DNA of 64,000 bases from Candidatus Enterousia intestinigallinarum (GTDB lineage Bacteria; Pseudomonadota; Alphaproteobacteria; Rs-D84): positions 496,001 to 560,000 of the forward strand of contig OX097180.1 in the NCBI GenBank assembly GCA_944407095.1, given 5' to 3'. The notes under the pieces were generated by a model. That model searched no databases and was not told where the DNA came from. It was given only the letters and a program-made list of their open reading frames with translations. Positions 1 through 8,230 of this stretch are shown here, in pieces (the first letter of the stretch is position 1; the number at the start of each line of letters is the position of its first letter). The position numbers and the translations under genes were made by a program.

Positions 1-574
1 CCTTTTCCTGGGCACGTGCAATGACCGCATCCAGTGCGGCATTCTGGCCACTGATTATAAATTGATCGCGCGCATTGTGGTTTGAAATCGCCGCATAACC
101 GTGCCCTGTTGCAGAAAACAAACACGTTTCAACATCTTCCTGGGACAGTCCGATAATACACGCCATACCACCGCCCATTTTATCAGTCATAGACATATAT
201 GTTGAACGCGCCGACAATAACCGCGCCGCATCCCCCAATGTTAAACTGCCCGCGCAATGCAATGCCGAATATTGCCCCATAGAATGCCCAACAATTGCAT
301 AACCTATATTGTACAAAGGACTAGAAAAATGTTCTTCAATAATACGTGCAATAGACACCGAGTGTGCAAACGTTCCCAAAGACGTCCATTCCGGACGGTT
401 TAATACATCTGCTGGCCCGTTGAAGCAAACTTTTGCAATATCTTTGTGTGAAATGTCTGATACCTGTTCAAATGTATAGCGCACAACTGGATACTCTTGA
501 AACAAATCGTGTCCCATACCGATATATTGCGAACCCTGGCCCGGAAAAACAAATACAATTTTTTCATTCATCAT
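1..574 (-). CDS. fabD: Malonyl-CoA:ACP transacylase, C-terminally truncated by window edge
   Basis: The N-terminal ~190 residues of FabD, which moves malonyl groups from CoA to acyl carrier protein for fatty acid elongation in the cytoplasm. I translated the reverse strand by hand: it opens with the family's FPGQGSQ loop and carries the nucleophile elbow GHSMGQYSA, with the catalytic Ser near residue 98. Most FabD proteins have GHSLGEYSA, so the Met and Gln are mild variants. The frame stays open to base 1, so the C-terminus with the catalytic His lies outside the window. The start is the ATG at 574; a second in-frame ATG follows at 571. No clear Shine-Dalgarno is visible. Confident family call. 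Confidence 0.9.
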   Translation of the reverse strand, partial: MMNEKIVFVFPGQGSQYIGMGHDLFQEYPVVRYTFEQVSDISHKDIAKVCFNGPADVLNRPEWTSLGTFAHSVSIARIIEEHFSSPLYNIGYAIVGHSMGQYSALHCAGSLTLGDAARLLSARSTYMSMTDKMGGGMACIIGLSQEDVETCLFSATGHGYAAISNHNARDQFIISGQNAALDAVIARAQEK

Positions 575-628
575 ACGCCAATTATTGCACTAATACACAA
601 AATGTCAACATACGCACCTAAATAAAAA

Positions 629-647
629 ATCCCGCACACTGCGGGAT
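629..647 (-). terminator. Bidirectional intrinsic terminator
   Basis: A perfect 8-bp stem (ATCCCGCA / TGCGGGAT) with a 3-nt loop. On the minus strand it is followed by a T-rich run, so it ends the outer-membrane protein gene 658-1383 and insulates fabD. Confidence 0.8.
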
Positions 648-657
648 ATTTTTATTA

Positions 658-1383
658 TCAGAATAAAATATTTACATTTAGACCGACCTGTAAATCATCG
701 CTTTCAAACTCATAGTCCAAATGTGCCGTATATTGTGTGCGACCATATTGACGTACGATTTTTCCACCCAGCCATTCTTGGTTATAGTGTGGATTGGTTG
801 CCTTACGCAATGTAAAGTTTGCCCCCAACCGCCAATCATCGGCTATGCGGAAATATGCCTCTGGCATAAAGTCAATATATGCCATACCACGGTCATCATC
901 AAAAATCCAACTGGATTTAATTGTTGCAGCCAACGTCATACCCGCCCACTGACGACCGAAACGATATCCAGCATAATATGTTGAATCCGCATAGTCGGGC
1001 GTGCGAACGTGTGACGATCCGCCAAACTTCAACCCAAACAAAACATCAGATATTATGCGCGCACTGTTACCGGACGCGGTACCGACACGATATACACCGC
1101 CCAAATCAACTGCACCAAAACCATCTTCGGAACCGTCAAAATCCTGTTGAAAATTTGCATTGATGCCAACCGATAACCTGTCATTTATACCATAAGAAAT
1201 CGTTTCTTCCAAACGCAACACATTATCCCAGTACGTCAGTGTTGTTTCCGACAGAACATCGTTAGTTTTCAGCATATACAACGGATCTGTTGTATCAAAA
1301 TCCAAACCATCCGCACGTGCGCCACCCACAACTGGCATAACACCGATAAAGACAGCGAATAAACTGGCTAAAAATTTACGCAT
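658..1383 (-). CDS. Outer-membrane beta-barrel protein, 241 aa
   Basis: It begins with a typical Sec signal peptide (MRKFLASLFAVFIGV..., probable cleavage after GGARA). The rest has alternating polar/hydrophobic strands rich in Tyr, Trp and Gly and ends in a terminal Phe (NVNILF), the signal recognised by the Bam machinery. The expected product is a barrel of about 8-12 strands; substrate unknown. A strand reading ISYGINDRLSVG resembles FSYGITDRLAVL in the upstream gene (1464-2690), so the two are probably distant paralogues cotranscribed across an 80-bp gap. I do not recognise a named family. Porin versus structural barrel is undecided. Confidence 0.75.
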   Translation of the reverse strand: MRKFLASLFAVFIGVMPVVGGARADGLDFDTTDPLYMLKTNDVLSETTLTYWDNVLRLEETISYGINDRLSVGINANFQQDFDGSEDGFGAVDLGGVYRVGTASGNSARIISDVLFGLKFGGSSHVRTPDYADSTYYAGYRFGRQWAGMTLAATIKSSWIFDDDRGMAYIDFMPEAYFRIADDWRLGANFTLRKATNPHYNQEWLGGKIVRQYGRTQYTAHLDYEFESDDLQVGLNVNILF

Positions 1384-1422
1384 CTCTCTCCCTTTACATA
1401 TATTTATATATTACAATATTGT

Positions 1423-1446
1423 CCGGGTGACAAACCTGTCACCCGG
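1423..1446 (-). other. Intercistronic stem-loop between two outer-membrane protein genes
   Basis: A perfect 9-bp inverted repeat (CCGGGTGAC / GTCACCCGG) with a 6-nt loop between the two barrel genes. No T-run follows on the minus strand, so it is more likely an mRNA-stabilising or processing hairpin, or a leaky terminator, than a full stop. It could lower expression of the distal gene. Confidence 0.55.
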
Positions 1447-1463
1447 CAAAAGACCATATTTTT

Positions 1464-2690
1464 CTAGAACATAAATATCGCCTGTAACCCGACCGAGAAA
1501 TCTGAATAATTATCCAGATTTGCTTCGCCCATTCTAATCAACTGAGTATAATACGGGCTGTCCGGATTTGTATCTGTTTGCCAGAACGACAAATCTTTAC
1601 CATTGGCAGAATCCCACACAGCCATACGTCCATACAGGTTCAATGCGAACCAATCGTTTGGCTGCCAACCGATTGCGGCCTTTAAGCTGGCCTGGTTGTG
1701 CCAGTCATAGTTACCCAATATGGCTTCGACATTTAATGTCCAATCTTCATCCAGAACACTAAACACACCGACACCACCTTCTACATAAAATGTGTTATCA
1801 GCATCAGTGTTATATGCCAGATAGAATGTTGCATCTTCGCCTTCGGCCGTTTTACCGGTAACACCGTTACCGTACGAATTACCGTCAAAGTTCAGATACC
1901 AACCACGAACCAATCCATATATTGTGGACGAACTAATTTTGTAACCCGCCTTCAAATCCAGAACAATATTGTTGGAAACATCTTGCTGATACTGATAGTA
2001 TGCTGACGCGGTTGCAATCCAGTCGGTTGTATCAACAAACCGCCATTGCAGCCCCAATCCCAACAGATTTATCCCATTGTCATCCATCGTATCATCTGGC
2101 GTTTGTGGCAAAGCCCAATCAAACTTATAATCCGACATATCAAAACGCGCCATTGCCAACACAGCCAATCTGTCGGTTATACCATAACTGAAATCTTCCT
2201 TGATAGAAAACTGGCTCATATCCCATTTGCCGTTCGGATCCGACAAAGCAGCACCCTCTGCCGGCGTCAACGCCAAATCATATGAATTTGAATTATATGA
2301 CAAATCTGTCACAGAACCAAACTTACCCTTGGTCGGCTGAAAGAACGGATGCGCCAGATAATATTTACGACGCAATTCCGTGCGATATGTTTCCGCACGT
2401 GTCGTGCGAACAGTTGCCGTGCCGTTGCCGGCGTCGTATTGTTTGTACAGTTCGCTGCGGTTTGCCGGCGTGGTATAATAAATATTTGCGGCATCGGCCT
2501 GGTCGTATGTTTTTGTCGATGTGCGCGTTGTGTATTTTTCATAATTTACCTGGGTACGTTCACGTACAGCCGGCGCCCCGGTTAAATCGGCACTGGACGC
2601 CGCACGCGTACCAGAATTTGTCGCCGCCATAACCGGCGTCGCACCAAATAACACCGCCACCGCGGCAAACAAAGACAAATGCTTTATCAT
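1464..2690 (-). CDS. Outer-membrane beta-barrel protein, 408 aa
   Basis: It has a signal peptide (probable cleavage near PVMAA), then a polar Thr/Arg/Tyr-rich stretch of roughly 120 residues, then many amphipathic strands ending in a C-terminal Phe (QAIFMF). This is the profile of an outer-membrane barrel with an N-terminal periplasmic or surface extension. The start is supported by an AAGGAG Shine-Dalgarno just upstream. It shares the YGI(T/N)DRL strand with the shorter barrel gene downstream and is probably in the same transcript. Substrate not inferable. Confidence 0.75.
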   Translation of the reverse strand: MIKHLSLFAAVAVLFGATPVMAATNSGTRAASSADLTGAPAVRERTQVNYEKYTTRTSTKTYDQADAANIYYTTPANRSELYKQYDAGNGTATVRTTRAETYRTELRRKYYLAHPFFQPTKGKFGSVTDLSYNSNSYDLALTPAEGAALSDPNGKWDMSQFSIKEDFSYGITDRLAVLAMARFDMSDYKFDWALPQTPDDTMDDNGINLLGLGLQWRFVDTTDWIATASAYYQYQQDVSNNIVLDLKAGYKISSSTIYGLVRGWYLNFDGNSYGNGVTGKTAEGEDATFYLAYNTDADNTFYVEGGVGVFSVLDEDWTLNVEAILGNYDWHNQASLKAAIGWQPNDWFALNLYGRMAVWDSANGKDLSFWQTDTNPDSPYYTQLIRMGEANLDNYSDFSVGLQAIFMF

Positions 2691-2756
2691 TATCTAATTC
2701 TCCTTTTGGAAAAAATTATATCATAAAAACCGGCCACAAAAAAGTATAAAAAGCAG

Positions 2757-2778
2757 AAAACCGCCATACGGCGGTTTT
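2757..2778 (-). terminator. Intrinsic terminator after ftsK
   Basis: A 9-bp stem AAAACCGCC / GGCGGTTTT with a 4-nt loop. On the minus strand a T-rich stretch follows, just after the ftsK stop. Confidence 0.8.
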
Positions 2779-2782
2779 CCCA

Positions 2783-5053
2783 TTATAATATATGACGTTT
2801 GTTATTAGCGTCTGGCGCACTGACGACGCCCTCCTGCTCCATACGCTCCATAAATCCGGCGGCCTTGTTATACCCGACACCCAAACGACGCTGGATATAT
2901 GAAATCGTTGGTTTTTTATCACGCAGAACAATTTCCTTGGCCTGGGTGTACAGGTCGGCGTCCTTGTCCGCACGCGACGGCGCCGCCCCCGGCAGTCCAG
3001 GAATCGCCCCACCCGCATCAATATCGCCCACGTCACCGTCAGTGACACCCGCGGCGTATTCAGGTTCGCCCTGGGCACGCAGGAAATCCCCAACACGGTT
3101 CATTTCTTCATCAGATATAAATGCGCCGTGTATACGCACCGGAACGCGCCCCGCTTCACTGAACAGCATATCACCACAAGACAGTAATTGTTCCGCGCCC
3201 TTTTCACCCAATGTTGTCATAGAATCAATAACACTACGCGCCTGGAAAGACACACGCGTCGGGAAATTCGCCTTGATAACACCGGTGATTGTTGTCGCAT
3301 CCGGACGCTGGGTCGCCATAACCAGGTGTATTCCGGCCGCACGCGCCTTTTGCGCGATACGCTGGACACAGGCCTCGACCTCTTTACGGGCCAAACTCAT
3401 CAAATCGGCAACTTCGTCTATAATGATTACTATATACGGCATATCAGACAAATCGACTTCCTGTGTTTCAAACAGCAATTCGCCTGTTTCTTCGTCGGTG
3501 CCAACGGCAACTTGGCGCGTAACCTTTTCACCGGCCGCGCGCTTTTGTGCCGCCATTTCGTTATAGCTTTCTATATTGCGCGCGTTCAAAACCTGTAATT
3601 GCTTGTATCTATCCTCCATCTCGCGCACGGCCCATTTCAGTGCATTTACCGCCGCCGCCGCATCTAATTTCACAATCGGTGTAATCAAATGCGGTATATC
3701 ATCCCAGAATCCAAAATCAACACCCTTGGGGTCAATTATTATCAATTTGCACTTATCTGGTGTAAAGTGATAAACAATAGACATAATAATCGATTGGACA
3801 AAAACTGACTTACCAGATCCCGTACGTCCCGCAATCAACATATGCGGCATTTTTGCCAAATCAAAGTACATCGGGTTTCCACCAATATCGACCCCCAGTG
3901 CCAACGGTATTTTATATTTCGAATTTATAAATGTATCATTATCCACCAATGATTGGAACCGCACCGTTTGACGCGTTATATTCACCATTTCAACACCAAT
4001 CAACTGCGTGCTGGGGATATGGGCGATACGAATACTTTCGGTTGCCATAGAACGCGTCATATCCTTTACCGTCTTGCTGACATCGGCCATACGAACACCG
4101 CTTTCCGGCATAAATTCGTACAGTGTCACAATCGGCCCCGGCCTGATTCCGACAACTTTGCCGTGAACACCGTATTCTGCAAAGTGCATTTCCATTGCGG
4201 CGGCATTACGCTTTAATTCCGGGGTAACAATATTTTTCCCAAAATTGGAACGCTCCAAAAACGCCGGGTCTGGCAATTCATATTCGTGTTCACCAGCATT
4301 TGCGACACGTACCGCACGCGTTGCGCGTTTGCGTGCACGACGCGTTGCAGCCCGCGATGACGGCGTTGCATCAGATTGTGCCGCTTCATCGGATTCTTCG
4401 TCTGTCACGTCTTCGTCATAATATTCCGCATCGGCATCGTCCGCAGCAGCAGGCGCCGGCACCAGATGAAATATAGACAGAACCCATCGCACCCCACGCC
4501 ATATAATTTGCGCGGCACTTTTTATATGGGACCATTTTATATGCAGCAACCGCGCCCCCATAACAATAAATATGCCCAACGCTGCAATACCGACCAACGC
4601 GCCCCACGCGCCAATCAGTCCCGACACATCGGCGGCAACAATACAACCAGCCAGCCCCCCGAACGTATCAGCTGGCGCGATAAGCCCAAAACCGGCCGCA
4701 CCTGCACATACGGCAATAAAGCATTTTATAAAATTAAATTCCGGCGTAGCGTCACTTTCCCAGCCCGCCAACCAGGCCAGTCCCCACCGCGCAATGCACA
4801 AAATCAAAAACATTGACGGAACAAAACCGATGCCATATCGCAAGAACCCGACAATCTGCCCCATAACGGACTGTTCACCAAACGTACTGGCTGCAGCAAA
4901 GCCGTCCAAATATGGATTAAAGAACACCAGCGCATACAACGCCCACAACGCCAGTGCCAAAAACAGGCCGCCTGCGGCGCGCTTTGTAATACTTTTTAAC
5001 GCATTTGAAACACTTTCCGGTAAAAAATTCGACTGCCTTGCCATATTCCGCAT
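2783..5053 (-). CDS. ftsK: DNA translocase FtsK
   Basis: A septal DNA pump that moves chromosome dimers toward dif and activates XerCD. The N-terminus has about four membrane segments (residues ~25-180), then a short acidic/basic linker (~200-255), an alpha domain, and the RecA-like motor with Walker A GRTGSGKS (409-416) and Walker B VIIIDE (542-547). The winged-helix gamma domain closes the protein (~710-756, with RRLGVGYNKA). At 756 aa the linker is short, as in many Alphaproteobacteria. The motor core is somewhat divergent (IDPKGVDF where IDPKMLEL is common). An alternative start is the Met at 5044. A Xer recombinase lies ~9 kb away at 13751. Confidence 0.95.
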   Translation of the reverse strand: MRNMARQSNFLPESVSNALKSITKRAAGGLFLALALWALYALVFFNPYLDGFAAASTFGEQSVMGQIVGFLRYGIGFVPSMFLILCIARWGLAWLAGWESDATPEFNFIKCFIAVCAGAAGFGLIAPADTFGGLAGCIVAADVSGLIGAWGALVGIAALGIFIVMGARLLHIKWSHIKSAAQIIWRGVRWVLSIFHLVPAPAAADDADAEYYDEDVTDEESDEAAQSDATPSSRAATRRARKRATRAVRVANAGEHEYELPDPAFLERSNFGKNIVTPELKRNAAAMEMHFAEYGVHGKVVGIRPGPIVTLYEFMPESGVRMADVSKTVKDMTRSMATESIRIAHIPSTQLIGVEMVNITRQTVRFQSLVDNDTFINSKYKIPLALGVDIGGNPMYFDLAKMPHMLIAGRTGSGKSVFVQSIIMSIVYHFTPDKCKLIIIDPKGVDFGFWDDIPHLITPIVKLDAAAAVNALKWAVREMEDRYKQLQVLNARNIESYNEMAAQKRAAGEKVTRQVAVGTDEETGELLFETQEVDLSDMPYIVIIIDEVADLMSLARKEVEACVQRIAQKARAAGIHLVMATQRPDATTITGVIKANFPTRVSFQARSVIDSMTTLGEKGAEQLLSCGDMLFSEAGRVPVRIHGAFISDEEMNRVGDFLRAQGEPEYAAGVTDGDVGDIDAGGAIPGLPGAAPSRADKDADLYTQAKEIVLRDKKPTISYIQRRLGVGYNKAAGFMERMEQEGVVSAPDANNKRHIL

Positions 5054-5099
5054 TTTATCACAAAAAATACGAAATTGTTAGGTTTTAGATAAAAATAGA

Positions 5100-5798
5100 T
5101 TATTTGGCTATTTCGGACCCGTGATATTTTAATCCGGCCTTTACAAAGTCGGCGGCAACCATACCGATGAACGCGCCCAGAATAACATCCGACGGCCAAT
5201 GTGCCCCAACACATATGCGCGACAGACCGATAACAATGGCCAGCGACCACGTGAACCATTTAACCCGTGGTGCCAACAGCCCCAGCATAACCAGTCCTGC
5301 AAACGACGCAAACGTATGTCCAGACGGCATAGAGTTAAACGCCCAATCTGTTGAAAACGGAACAAAACCAACCTTGTCCAACGCTTCAAAAAACACAGGG
5401 CGCATACGTCCGATTATAATTTTCAGCAACTTGCCAACAATGCTGGCCGCCAAAACAGAACACAGAACAAAGAACGCATAACTGTTGCGTGTTTTATGTA
5501 TAAAGTCGCGACAAAATACAATTAAACTAAATTTATTCTTTTCGTTTCGAAAATGCGGCTTTGATTTAAGTATCTTTTTTATATAGAACACCAACAAAAC
5601 AATCGCGGAAACTATAATCCACATCTTCGCATCAAAAACAACATCGAATAAACGCCACAGCCATCCGTCAAACCCGCGCAGAAACAGATACAACGGTTGG
5701 TCAAGCCATACAATACCGACAAACACCAACAGTACCGTTATCGCACCACCCCACGCCAGCCAATTCCATTTAATTTTATTGTCAGTTGTTAAAAACAT
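5100..5798 (-). CDS. PAP2-family membrane phosphatase
   Basis: An integral membrane phosphatase of the PAP2/PgpB superfamily. The three-part active site is complete: K-x6-RP at residues 126-134, PSGH at 158-161 and SR-x5-H-x3-D at 193-204. Several hydrophobic membrane segments surround it, with the active site facing the periplasm in known relatives. Likely substrates are undecaprenyl pyrophosphate, phosphatidylglycerophosphate or lipid A phosphate; the sequence does not choose between them. It lies 46 bp upstream of ftsK and just downstream of the S41-like gene on the same strand. Confidence 0.9.
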   Translation of the reverse strand: MFLTTDNKIKWNWLAWGGAITVLLVFVGIVWLDQPLYLFLRGFDGWLWRLFDVVFDAKMWIIVSAIVLLVFYIKKILKSKPHFRNEKNKFSLIVFCRDFIHKTRNSYAFFVLCSVLAASIVGKLLKIIIGRMRPVFFEALDKVGFVPFSTDWAFNSMPSGHTFASFAGLVMLGLLAPRVKWFTWSLAIVIGLSRICVGAHWPSDVILGAFIGMVAADFVKAGLKYHGSEIAK

Positions 5799-5816
5799 TG
5801 TTTCCCCGCATCTGTA

Positions 5817-7322
5817 TTATTCTGCAACCAGTTTATTGTAAAGTTTTGAATCAGTCAATATCTTTGCAGCAACAGCGGCGGACAAAGCATCTTCATCCGC
5901 GCCACTGGTAATAACGGGGCAACCGCGACGCACGGCATCAACATCTATATCATCGTCACGGTTAAAATCCTGGGCATTAAAATCATTATTTATCACGTTC
6001 AAGAAAAACGCGTTTTGCTGGTTAGTGGAACGAATATTAGACAAACAAACAATCGGAAATATTCCGCGGCCATCTATTGCGCGGCCGGTACCCGTCTTGA
6101 TTGATTTGTTCAGCAATTCCAACGCACCGCCATTTTCCAAATTGATTCGCGTTGCAATTCGCGCACTGCCCGCGGTCGGTGTACCGACCAGAACGCCACG
6201 TTCATTTTCATAAAAAGCGGCAACGACGGCTTCGGCCGTGCCACGCGTCATATTGGACATCAACACCACAACTGGCGCATCCGTTACGGCATCGCCACCG
6301 GGAATAACTTCAACCTCGTCACGGGCGGTTTCCACAATACGCATAACTGGTTTTTTGCCTATAAACAACCCCGCCAGTTTTGCCGCCGCCCGTTCGTCAT
6401 CACCAGTCGCCGCACGCAAATCCAAAATTATTCCGGAAACATCCTGGTATTTTGCCAATGCCTCGTTCACGATGGAAACAGTGTTATCCGAAATCTTGTG
6501 AACAACAATTTCCAGTATGCCACCGGTGTCAGCATCACTGCGATGAACAACATCCGCATCCGCCAATATAACCGTTGCACGACGCAGAACAACATCGCGT
6601 TCCCCACCCGGCGACAACAATTTTATTTTAGATGTCCCGGAATTAAATCCCGACATCGCCGCGGACAGTTCCGCATCGGACATCGCCGCAACATTTTGAC
6701 CATTTATGGAAACAATCAAATCCCCTTCACGCAGACCCGCAGTGTCGGCGGGCGAATCCTTGAACACGCCGGTCACGCGCCAGTTACCGCGCGCGTCGCG
6801 TGCACCCTCCAGTCCGACACTGGTTAAAATACGTCCGTCTTCTGTAATTTCTGCACGTCTGGAATAAATATAGCGACCGTTTTCATCAATACCGCGCATC
6901 AAACTGTCAACAACCATTTGATACATTTCGCTTTCACTGGCCGCGTGCAAAGCCGCATCATTCGCGCGTAGTTTTAATACCAATGCCGTCGTAATTTCAC
7001 CGAAACCCTGCCAGTCACCGGGCGTGGGCCGCGGATAATTTGCGATAATCGCATCCCCCCACACCAGAACAACCCGTTCGTCCGTTGCGGCGATGTGTGC
7101 ATTAGTGTTCAAATTTTCCAAACTTTCAATCGCGACGTTTATGTTTTTGCCGCCCCACTTTACACCGTCCAATTTTTCATATATATCGGCAAATGTAGCC
7201 GATACGTCAAAAACGTTCAGGCCATCTTGTACTGGTTCATCTTCGAAAAACAAACTGTCTGCAAAGCACGGTGTCACACCCAGGGTTAAAAAACCAAACA
7301 AAAATAATTTTGCTATTTTCAT
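5817..7322 (-). CDS. S41 (C-terminal processing) peptidase-like protein with PDZ domain, catalytic residues missing
   Basis: About 501 aa. It has a signal peptide (MKIAKLFLFGFLTLG..., cleavage near CFADS), a PDZ domain at roughly 168-246 and the S41 fold after it. Alignment by eye with Tsp/CtpA puts the family's SASASE box on TRGTAE (359-364) and FGKG on AGSA (384-387). The nucleophile Ser is then Gly361 and the general-base Lys is Ser386. If right, this is a pseudoprotease, perhaps a periplasmic adaptor. The start at 7322 is chosen over one at 7370 because it follows a very strong Shine-Dalgarno, opens the signal peptide and does not overlap secF. It is the last gene of the yajC-secD-secF run. 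Confidence 0.85.
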   Translation of the reverse strand: MKIAKLFLFGFLTLGVTPCFADSLFFEDEPVQDGLNVFDVSATFADIYEKLDGVKWGGKNINVAIESLENLNTNAHIAATDERVVLVWGDAIIANYPRPTPGDWQGFGEITTALVLKLRANDAALHAASESEMYQMVVDSLMRGIDENGRYIYSRRAEITEDGRILTSVGLEGARDARGNWRVTGVFKDSPADTAGLREGDLIVSINGQNVAAMSDAELSAAMSGFNSGTSKIKLLSPGGERDVVLRRATVILADADVVHRSDADTGGILEIVVHKISDNTVSIVNEALAKYQDVSGIILDLRAATGDDERAAAKLAGLFIGKKPVMRIVETARDEVEVIPGGDAVTDAPVVVLMSNMTRGTAEAVVAAFYENERGVLVGTPTAGSARIATRINLENGGALELLNKSIKTGTGRAIDGRGIFPIVCLSNIRSTNQQNAFFLNVINNDFNAQDFNRDDDIDVDAVRRGCPVITSGADEDALSAAVAAKILTDSKLYNKLVAE

Positions 7323-7329
7323 ATACAGT

Positions 7330-7339
7330 CCCCTCCCCC
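7330..7339 (-). promoter_or_regulatory. Strong Shine-Dalgarno deciding the S41-like start
   Basis: GGGGGAGGGG on the minus strand, 7 nt before the ATG at 7322. It supports the shorter start that opens directly on the signal peptide. Confidence 0.7.
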
Positions 7340-7353
7340 TGGTTGCGAAGCCA

Positions 7354-8220
7354 TTACTTTGTATCGTCACGCAGGTTAAAGTGATACAAAATCACATTAG
7401 AAATATAAATACTGGTGAACGTCCCCATAACGACAGCGAACGTCATTGCGATTGCAAAATCGCGCAACATCGCCCCGCCGAACAGATACAACGCCACCAT
7501 CGCCAGAATTGTTGACAATCCTGTCATAATCGTACGGCGCATCATTTCGTTCACGGACAGGTCAATCAAATCGTCCATCGGCATTTTATGGTATTTTTTA
7601 ATATTTTCTTCGATACGGTCATAATTGACAACTTTGTCATTTATGGAATAACCAACGCCCATCAAAATAACCGCAATCGCTGTCTGATTAAATTCCAATC
7701 CCGTTATGGAAAAGAACCCAAACATAATAACAAAGTCCAGACACAGCGATATAAACGATCCGATTGCATATCCGCCACGATAACGCACCCATATATATAT
7801 GGCCATCAACACGAACGAGAATAATACCGCCAAAATACCGCCACGTACCAGTTCACCACCGATTTTTGGCCCGACAATCTGAACCTGGGAATATTCAACA
7901 TTGTTGCCCAAAATATCCTTGATTTCCGTGACGCGCTGATTTTGCTGAGCATCCGTTGCACCACGTGGCAACCCGACACGCACCAATATCGCACCATTGT
8001 CACCAACGGATTGCAATTCTGGATTAAATTGTTCCAAATCGGCACGCATTTTATCGATTGTATAGTCCGCAGACACAGGTGTAACCTCCATCGATATACC
8101 ACCTGCGAAATCAATGCCGTAATTCAGACCGCGGAAAATCAGTGACAACACCGACAATACAATAAACGCGCCCGCAATCCAGTACGACAGTTTACGATAT
8201 TTCATAAATTTCAGTTTCAT
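7354..8220 (-). CDS. secF: Protein translocase subunit SecF
   Basis: The SecF half of the SecDF proton-driven motor that pulls preproteins through SecYEG into the periplasm. At 288 aa it has the expected layout: one N-terminal membrane helix, a periplasmic domain opening with the family's GLNYGIDFAGG motif, then five membrane helices including the GVGYSINDKVVNYDRI segment. A Shine-Dalgarno (AAGGGG) overlapping the end of secD supports the start at 8220. Ten bases separate it from secD; it is the middle of a yajC-secD-secF-S41 operon. Confidence 0.96.
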   Translation of the reverse strand: MKLKFMKYRKLSYWIAGAFIVLSVLSLIFRGLNYGIDFAGGISMEVTPVSADYTIDKMRADLEQFNPELQSVGDNGAILVRVGLPRGATDAQQNQRVTEIKDILGNNVEYSQVQIVGPKIGGELVRGGILAVLFSFVLMAIYIWVRYRGGYAIGSFISLCLDFVIMFGFFSITGLEFNQTAIAVILMGVGYSINDKVVNYDRIEENIKKYHKMPMDDLIDLSVNEMMRRTIMTGLSTILAMVALYLFGGAMLRDFAIAMTFAVVMGTFTSIYISNVILYHFNLRDDTK

Positions 8221-8230
8221 CGACCGCCCC

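Noticed and set aside
2799..3566. Long open frame opposite ftsK
   Set aside because: Antisense shadow of ftsK codons with no ribosome site and an improbable composition; the same applies to long frames opposite addB, hsdM and the glycan genes.
7323..7370. Upstream start for the S41-like gene at 7370
   Set aside because: It overlaps secF, lacks a ribosome site and hides the signal peptide; 7322 has a strong Shine-Dalgarno.
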